From Methyloversatilis universalis FAM5 (GTDB lineage: Bacteria > Pseudomonadota > Gammaproteobacteria > Burkholderiales > Rhodocyclaceae), in contig NZ_AFHG01000059.1 of NCBI RefSeq assembly GCF_000214035.2, positions 124,001 to 188,000 of the forward strand: DNA of 64,000 bases, given 5' to 3'. The translations under genes were made by a program, and so were the position numbers. The notes beneath the pieces were generated by a model that saw nothing but the letters and a program-made list of their open reading frames with translations, did not search any database and was not told the DNA's origin. Position 1 is the stretch's first letter. Every line of letters begins with the position of its first letter. Shown here in pieces: positions 59,251 through 64,000 of the stretch.

Positions 59251-60249
59251 GTGAGGCCGGCACGCGCACCGGACTGGCGCAACCTCGGCGTGATGCTGCG
59301 CAGCGTGCTGCTGGTCAATGCGCTGGCCGCCCTGGCGCTGCTGGCGCGCAACCGCAGCGGCGAGGCGCTGCCTTTCGATCTGCTTGAAATGGCGGCCCGG
59401 GTCGAGCCGCCGCTCATCCTGGCGCTGGGCCTGCTCTACCTGCTCGCGCCGGTGTTCCCCCGGCTGACGGTGCGCGCGGGCTGGGCGCTGGTGGCCGCGG
59501 TGGCGCTGGCCAGCACGCTGGCGGCGGACGCGCTGGCGGGCTGGGACCTGCCGGTCGGCCGCGACTGGCCGGTGCGCGAAGCGCTGTGGGCGCTGTTCGC
59601 GGCCGTCGCCGCAATGATCTACTTCACCGTGCAGGAGCGCGCGCTCGGCCCGGCCATCGCCCAGGCCCGGCTGATGGCGCTGTCGGCCCGCATCCGGCCG
59701 CATTTCCTGTTCAACAGCCTGAACGCGGTGCTGGGCATCATCCGCGACGATCCGCGCCGGGCCGAGCGTGCGCTGGAGGAGCTGTCCGACCTGTTCCGCG
59801 TGCTGATGCGCGAGAACCGTGATCTGGTCACGCTGGGCGAGGAACTGGCCTTGTGCCGGCAGTACATCGAGCTGGAGCGGCTGCGGCTGGGCGAGCGGCT
59901 GGACGTGCAGTGGCAGACCGAGGGCTGCCCGCCGGACGCCAGGGTGCCGCCGCTCATGCTGCAGCCGCTGCTGGAAAACGCGGTCTATCACGGGGTCGAG
60001 CCGCTGGCCGGCCGCGGCGAAGTCCGGGTCAGCGTGCAGCGGGCCGGTGGCGACCTGCTGGTCGAGATCGACAATCCGCTGCCGCTGGCCGGCCGCGCCG
60101 CCGGTCACGGCGGCGGCAACCGCATGGCGCTCGACAATCTGCGCGAGCGGCTCATGCTGTTCTTCGACCTGGAGGCGCAGCTGGAAGCCGGCGAACGCGA
60201 CGGGCTGTACCGGGTGCGCATCCGCTTTCCCTACCGGAGCATGGCATGA
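59251..60249 (+). CDS. LytS/AlgZ-type sensor histidine kinase
   Basis: Membrane histidine kinase of 332 residues: four predicted membrane helices in the first ~130 residues, a His_kinase domain with the phospho-acceptor in RPHFLFNSLNA, and a HATPase region (MLQPLLENAVYHG). The GTG at 59251 follows GGGAGG at a good distance; the open frame upstream runs through argH. It pairs with the LytTR regulator that overlaps it by 4 bases. Relation to Pseudomonas AlgZ/AlgR (FimS) is by position and family. Confidence 0.9.
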   Translation: MRPARAPDWRNLGVMLRSVLLVNALAALALLARNRSGEALPFDLLEMAARVEPPLILALGLLYLLAPVFPRLTVRAGWALVAAVALASTLAADALAGWDLPVGRDWPVREALWALFAAVAAMIYFTVQERALGPAIAQARLMALSARIRPHFLFNSLNAVLGIIRDDPRRAERALEELSDLFRVLMRENRDLVTLGEELALCRQYIELERLRLGERLDVQWQTEGCPPDARVPPLMLQPLLENAVYHGVEPLAGRGEVRVSVQRAGGDLLVEIDNPLPLAGRAAGHGGGNRMALDNLRERLMLFFDLEAQLEAGERDGLYRVRIRFPYRSMA

Positions 60250-61016
60250 CGGTGCTGCGCGTATTCATTGCCGACGACGAGGCGCCCGCACGGCTCAGGC
60301 TGCGCGCGCTGCTGTCCGACATCGAGGCCGAACTGCCGAACCGCGTGGTGGGCGAGGCGGCCAATGGTGAAGATGCGCTCGCGCTGCTGGCGGCGCTGCC
60401 GGCGGCAGAGGCCGCCGATGTCGCGCTGATCGATATCCGCATGCCGGGCATGGACGGCGTAGAGCTGGCGTCGCGTCTGGCGGCGCTGCCGCGGCCGCCG
60501 GTGCTGGTGTTCTGCACCGCCTACGACCAGTACGCAGTGCGGGCATTCGAACTGCAGGCGACCGACTACCTGATGAAACCGGTGCGCGCCGCCCGCCTGC
60601 TCGATGCGCTCAGACGTGTGCCGGAGCGTCAGGCCGGCGCCAGCGCTGACCCCGGTGGAGGGCGCAGTCAGCTGTCGTGCAGCGAACGCGGCCGCATCCT
60701 GCTGGTGCCGGTGGCCGACATCCTCTACCTGCGGGCGGAGCTGAAATACGTGACCGCCCGCACCGGCGAGCGCGAATACCTGCTGGAAGAGTCACTGGCC
60801 GCGCTGGAACAGGAATTCCCGCGCCGCTTCGTGCGCATCCATCGCAACTGTCTGGTTGCCCGCGACGCGGTAGCCGGTTTCGAACATGTGCGCGACGGCG
60901 CCGACGGCCACTGGTCGGTGGTGCTGAAGGGGCTGGACGAGCGGCTGCCGGTCAGCCGCCGGCAGTGGGCCCAGGTGCGCGCCGAGTTCGCCGATATCCG
61001 CACCGCCGAGCGCTAG
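60246..61016 (+). CDS. LytTR-family response regulator (AlgR-like)
   Basis: 256-residue regulator: receiver domain with ADDEAPAR, phospho-acceptor Asp in ALIDIRMPGMDG and Lys in YLMKPV, then a LytTR DNA-binding domain (about 150-250) with LYLRAELKYVTA and RIHRNCLV. Starts inside the kinase stop codon. Target genes are not visible here; in relatives it controls surface polysaccharide or pili. Confidence 0.92.
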   Translation: MTVLRVFIADDEAPARLRLRALLSDIEAELPNRVVGEAANGEDALALLAALPAAEAADVALIDIRMPGMDGVELASRLAALPRPPVLVFCTAYDQYAVRAFELQATDYLMKPVRAARLLDALRRVPERQAGASADPGGGRSQLSCSERGRILLVPVADILYLRAELKYVTARTGEREYLLEESLAALEQEFPRRFVRIHRNCLVARDAVAGFEHVRDGADGHWSVVLKGLDERLPVSRRQWAQVRAEFADIRTAER

Positions 61017-61021
61017 GGCCA

Positions 61022-61055
61022 CGGCCGGCGATCGCGGGGGACGCGTCGCCGGCCG
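61022..61055. terminator. Hairpin between the response regulator and ppc
   Basis: CGGCCGGCGA / TCGCCGGCCG, a perfect 10-bp GC-rich stem with a 14-base loop, sits in the 48-base convergent gap. It lacks a T-tract, so termination would be Rho-independent only weakly or Rho-dependent. Confidence 0.4.
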
Positions 61056-61064
61056 CAGGCTGCC

Positions 61065-63848
61065 TCAGCCGCTGTTCCTCAGCGCGGCGGCGATGCCGTT
61101 GATGGTGAGGTGGATGGAGCGGCGGGTGCGGTCGTGCCGGTTGCCGGCACGGAAGCGGCGCAGCAGCTCGACCTGCAGGTGGTTCAGCGGCTCCATGTAG
61201 GGGAAGCGGTTGCGGATCGAGCGGGCCAGCAGCGGATTGGTCGACAGCAGTTCCGGCGCGCCGGTGATCTGGCGTACCGCGTCCAGCGTGGCCTGCCATT
61301 CGTTGCGGATGCGGGTGAAGATGGCTTCGCGCAGCGCCTCGTCCTCCACCAGTTCGGCATAGCGGCTGGCAATCGCGATGTCGGTCTTCGACAGCACCAT
61401 GTCCATGTTGGAAATGAGGGTGGCGAAGAAGGGCCACTCATGCACCATGGCCTGCAGGCGGGCCATGCCGTCCGCGTGCTGCGCGCGGTAGGCCTGCACT
61501 GCGCTGCCGAAGCCGTACCAGCCGGGCAGCATGAGCCGGCACTGCGACCACGAGAACACCCAGGGAATCGCGCGCAGGTCCTCGATGCGCTGGCCCTTTT
61601 TGCGCGAGGCCGGGCGCGAGCCGATGTTCAGTTCGGCGATCTCGGTGATGACGGTCGATTCCCAGAAGTACTTCTCGAAGCCCGGGGTTTCGTACACCAG
61701 ATTGCGGTAGGCCGCGAACGCGTGACCCGACAGCTCTTCCATCGCGTCGGTGAATTCCGCCGGCGCGGCGGCTTCGCGCTTGCCCAGCAGCGTCGCTTCG
61801 AAGGTGGCCGCGGCCAGCACTTCGAGGTTGCGCCGGCCGACTTCCGGATTCGAGTATTTCGACGCGATCACTTCGCCCTGTTCGGTGATGCGGATCTGAC
61901 CCTGTACCGCGCCGCCCGGCTGCGCCAGGATGGCCTGGTAGCTGGGGCCGCCGCCGCGGCCGACCGAGCCGCCGCGGCCGTGGAACAGCCGCAGCCGCAC
62001 GCCGTGGCGCTTGAACACCTGCACCAGCTTGGTTTCCGCCTTGTACAGCTCCCAGCCCGAGGTGAGGAAGCCGCCGTCCTTGTTGGAATCGGAATAGCCC
62101 AGCATCACTTCCTGGGTGAGGGCACGGGCGTCCAGCAGCACGCGCCAGATCGGGATGGTGAACAGCCGGTCCATGATGCGCGGTGCGTTGCGCAGGTCGC
62201 CGATGGTTTCGAACAGCGGAATGATGTTCATCGAGGCGCGGCGCTCGTGCACGTTGAGCAGGCCGACTTCCTTCAGGATGAGCGCCACTTCCAGCATGTC
62301 GGACACGCCGTCCGCCTTGGAAATGATGTAGTTCGGCAGCGCGGCCTCGCCATACAGCCGGTGCATTTCGGCCGCGGTGCGCGCGATCGCCAGTTCGCCC
62401 TCGGTCTCGGCCGAGAACTGCATGAAGGACGAGGTGAGCGGGCGCGGCGTACCCAGTTCGTTGATCAGCACCTCGATCCGCTGTTCCTCGCGCAGTTCGA
62501 GGTAGTTGGCGCACACGTGCGCGTTGGCCAGCAGTTCCGACACCACGCGCTCATGCACGTCGGAGTTCTGCCGCAGGTCCAGCGCCGCCAGATGGAAGCC
62601 GAACACGCGCGCGGCATGACGCAGGCGGCGCAGGCGGCCGCGGGCGATCAGCGAGGACTTGTGGCCGACCAGCGATTCGTGGATCACGTCCAGGTCACGC
62701 ACGAACTCTTCCGCGCTGGTGTAGGGGTCGGCGTCGCCGACCGCCTTCCACAGTGCTTCGTGCTGGTCCAGCGTGCGCGCGGTTACCGCCAGGCGGGCGT
62801 AGATGCCGGCCAGCGCACGGCGGTACAGCTCGTCCTCGCGATGCGGCGACTTGTCCGGCGCGGTGGCGGCCAGCACCCGCAGTTCGTCGCTCACGTTGTT
62901 CAGCAGCGTGGTCGGCGACAGGTCGGTGTCCAGGATGTGCACCTGGGTCAGGTAGTAATCCAGCGCCTTGGACGACTGCACGCGCAGCGTCGAACGCAGC
63001 ACGTCGGCGGTGACGAAGGGATTGCCGTCACGGTCGCCGCCTATCCAGGAACCCATGCGCAGGAAGCTGCCGATCTCGCGCTTGTGCTCCGGGAAGGCCG
63101 CGGCCAGCTGGTCTTCGACCGCGTTGTAGACGCGCGGCAGTTCGCGCAGGAAGGTGTAGTCGTAGAAGGACAGGCCATTGACCACCTCGTCGGCGACCGA
63201 CAGCCGGGTCCGGCGCAGCATGCGGGTCTGCCACAGCGAGGTGACGGTGCGGCGCACCGCCTCGTCGCGTTCTTCCAGCTCGTCCGGCGTCAGCCGCATG
63301 CGGTCGCGCTCGTCGATCAGCCGGGCGATCTTCATTTCCTGGCTCAGGATGCTCTTGCGCTGCACCTCGGTCGGGTGGGCAGTGAGCACCGGAACGATGA
63401 GGCCGTCGCGGAAGAAGGCGAGGATTTCCTCGGCCGGCACGTTCGCCTCCAGCGCCTTGTCCAGCGCGCTGGCCAGCGTGCCCGGCCGCGGCGGATCGCC
63501 GGCGATGGCGTGGGCGCGGGCGCGGCGGATGTGGTGCTGGTCCTCGGCGATATTGGCCAGGTGCAGGAAGTAGCTGAAGGCGCGCACCACGATGATGGTG
63601 TCGTCGTCCGACAGGCCGTTGAGCAGCTTGGCCAGTTCGGCCCGGGCATCCAGATCGTCGTTGCGGCGGAAGCGCACGCACAGCTGGCGCACGTTCTCGA
63701 TCAGCTCGAACATGCGGCTGCCTTCCTGCTCGCGCACCACGTCACCGAGCATGCGGCCGAGCAGGCGGATGTCGTCGAACAGCGGCTTGTCCTTGTCGTC
63801 CGCCGAGCGGTCGTGCACCGCGACCGGCGTCTGGGCCTGTTGATTCAC
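61065..63848 (-). CDS. ppc: Phosphoenolpyruvate carboxylase
   Basis: Anaplerotic fixation of bicarbonate onto PEP to give oxaloacetate. It has 927 residues from a GTG start. Catalytic His in [22 protein letters not shown], the glycine loop [14 protein letters not shown] and the C-terminal MEPLN...NG ending are all present. The GTG at 63848 is chosen because GGAAGGA lies six bases before it; an ATG 26 codons upstream is in frame but its extension has no PEPC character. Confidence 0.95.
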   Translation of the reverse strand: MNQQAQTPVAVHDRSADDKDKPLFDDIRLLGRMLGDVVREQEGSRMFELIENVRQLCVRFRRNDDLDARAELAKLLNGLSDDDTIIVVRAFSYFLHLANIAEDQHHIRRARAHAIAGDPPRPGTLASALDKALEANVPAEEILAFFRDGLIVPVLTAHPTEVQRKSILSQEMKIARLIDERDRMRLTPDELEERDEAVRRTVTSLWQTRMLRRTRLSVADEVVNGLSFYDYTFLRELPRVYNAVEDQLAAAFPEHKREIGSFLRMGSWIGGDRDGNPFVTADVLRSTLRVQSSKALDYYLTQVHILDTDLSPTTLLNNVSDELRVLAATAPDKSPHREDELYRRALAGIYARLAVTARTLDQHEALWKAVGDADPYTSAEEFVRDLDVIHESLVGHKSSLIARGRLRRLRHAARVFGFHLAALDLRQNSDVHERVVSELLANAHVCANYLELREEQRIEVLINELGTPRPLTSSFMQFSAETEGELAIARTAAEMHRLYGEAALPNYIISKADGVSDMLEVALILKEVGLLNVHERRASMNIIPLFETIGDLRNAPRIMDRLFTIPIWRVLLDARALTQEVMLGYSDSNKDGGFLTSGWELYKAETKLVQVFKRHGVRLRLFHGRGGSVGRGGGPSYQAILAQPGGAVQGQIRITEQGEVIASKYSNPEVGRRNLEVLAAATFEATLLGKREAAAPAEFTDAMEELSGHAFAAYRNLVYETPGFEKYFWESTVITEIAELNIGSRPASRKKGQRIEDLRAIPWVFSWSQCRLMLPGWYGFGSAVQAYRAQHADGMARLQAMVHEWPFFATLISNMDMVLSKTDIAIASRYAELVEDEALREAIFTRIRNEWQATLDAVRQITGAPELLSTNPLLARSIRNRFPYMEPLNHLQVELLRRFRAGNRHDRTRRSIHLTINGIAAALRNSG

Positions 63849-63936
63849 TGGCAATCCTTCCGAAATCAATGTCTGAATGTCTGCGCACCACCGGCCTGCA
63901 CTGGCGGGGGCGCTGCGATGTTCCATCCGGGGCTGC

Positions 63937-63952
63937 TAGAATTCGGGCCGTG
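63937..63952 (+). promoter_or_regulatory. -10 element and possible start of a truncated downstream gene
   Basis: TAGAAT (63937-63942), seven bases, then GTG at 63950 with an open frame to the window edge (17 codons). The spacing copies that seen at rsmD. In relatives hemC lies beyond the argH/LytS region, but these 17 codons do not identify a product. Confidence 0.3.
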
Positions 63953-64000
63953 TCGCGCGCTGCCTGTAGGCACTCGTTCACGCCGGCGCGCGGTGCATTC

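Noticed and set aside
63950-64000. Start of hemC
   Set aside because: Position would fit relatives, but the 17 visible codons do not resemble the HemC N-terminus, so no gene name is given.

Overview
The window is a gene-dense, high-GC bacterial chromosome segment. Gene content and order (hemA-prfA-prmC-grxD; TPR lipoprotein-lolB-ispE-tRNA-Gln-prs-rplY-pth-ychF; argH with a LytS/LytR-type pair; ccoI-ccoS; ubiC-ubiA; a phasin; the PEP-CTERM regulators PrsK/PrsR/PrsT) point to a betaproteobacterium of the Rhodocyclales/Nitrosomonadales kind. Something near Methyloversatilis would fit, but that is an inference from gene content, not a match. I see no insertion sequence, integrase, CRISPR array or rRNA operon. 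The segment is essentially core chromosome with a few accessory islets.

Layout. 1-11.6 kb is the tail of an exosortase/PEP-CTERM exopolysaccharide locus: a 5'-truncated polyprenyl-phosphate sugar transferase, histidine kinase PrsK, sigma-54 activator PrsR, TPR lipoprotein PrsT, the UDP-HexNAc dehydrogenase/4-epimerase pair TviB/TviC, a Sel1-SLT lytic transglycosylase and a secreted trypsin-like protease. 11.7-15.3 kb holds haem entry and translation release (hemA, prfA, prmC, grxD). 15.4-19.4 kb (minus strand) is a division/murein operon ftsY-ftsE-ftsX-dacB. 19.5-23.6 kb (plus) has an M16 peptidase pair, rsmD, coaD and a ferredoxin. 23.6-26.4 kb (minus) has a dynamin-like GTPase and mutM. 26.7-33.6 kb is the lolB-to-ychF housekeeping run with tRNA-Gln.

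33.7-39.5 kb has a thioredoxin, gluQRS, slyX, queG, tsaE, a Tat-exported amidase and cfa. 39.7-43.8 kb has the cbb3 oxidase copper pump ccoI-ccoS behind a well-formed FNR-type promoter, then ubiC-ubiA. 43.9-50.6 kb is the most accessory part: two alpha/beta hydrolases, a MocR regulator divergent from a tautomerase/DUF1127/DinB run, two lipoproteins behind a perfect 25-bp palindrome, and a histone-deacetylase-like amidohydrolase. 50.8-53.2 kb has ubiD and a CinA-type domain protein. 53.2-54 kb is a phasin behind a consensus sigma-70 promoter. 54.1-57.6 kb is a kinase operon: two tandem Ser/Thr kinases each fused to a cyclic-nucleotide-binding domain, plus a fructosamine-kinase-like protein. 57.7-64 kb has argH, the LytS/LytR pair and ppc.

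Together the genes cover envelope assembly and export of surface polymer, microaerobic respiration (ccoIS, ubiquinone genes ubiC/A/D), PHA granules, and tRNA modification (queG, gluQRS, tsaE). I did not find a clearly undescribed multi-gene system. The best candidates for new biology are regulatory architectures (ccoI, phasin, MocR and lipoprotein promoters) and the tandem kinase-CNB operon. No gene-free stretch exceeds 300 bases; the longest, 53801-54099, holds the phasin promoter.
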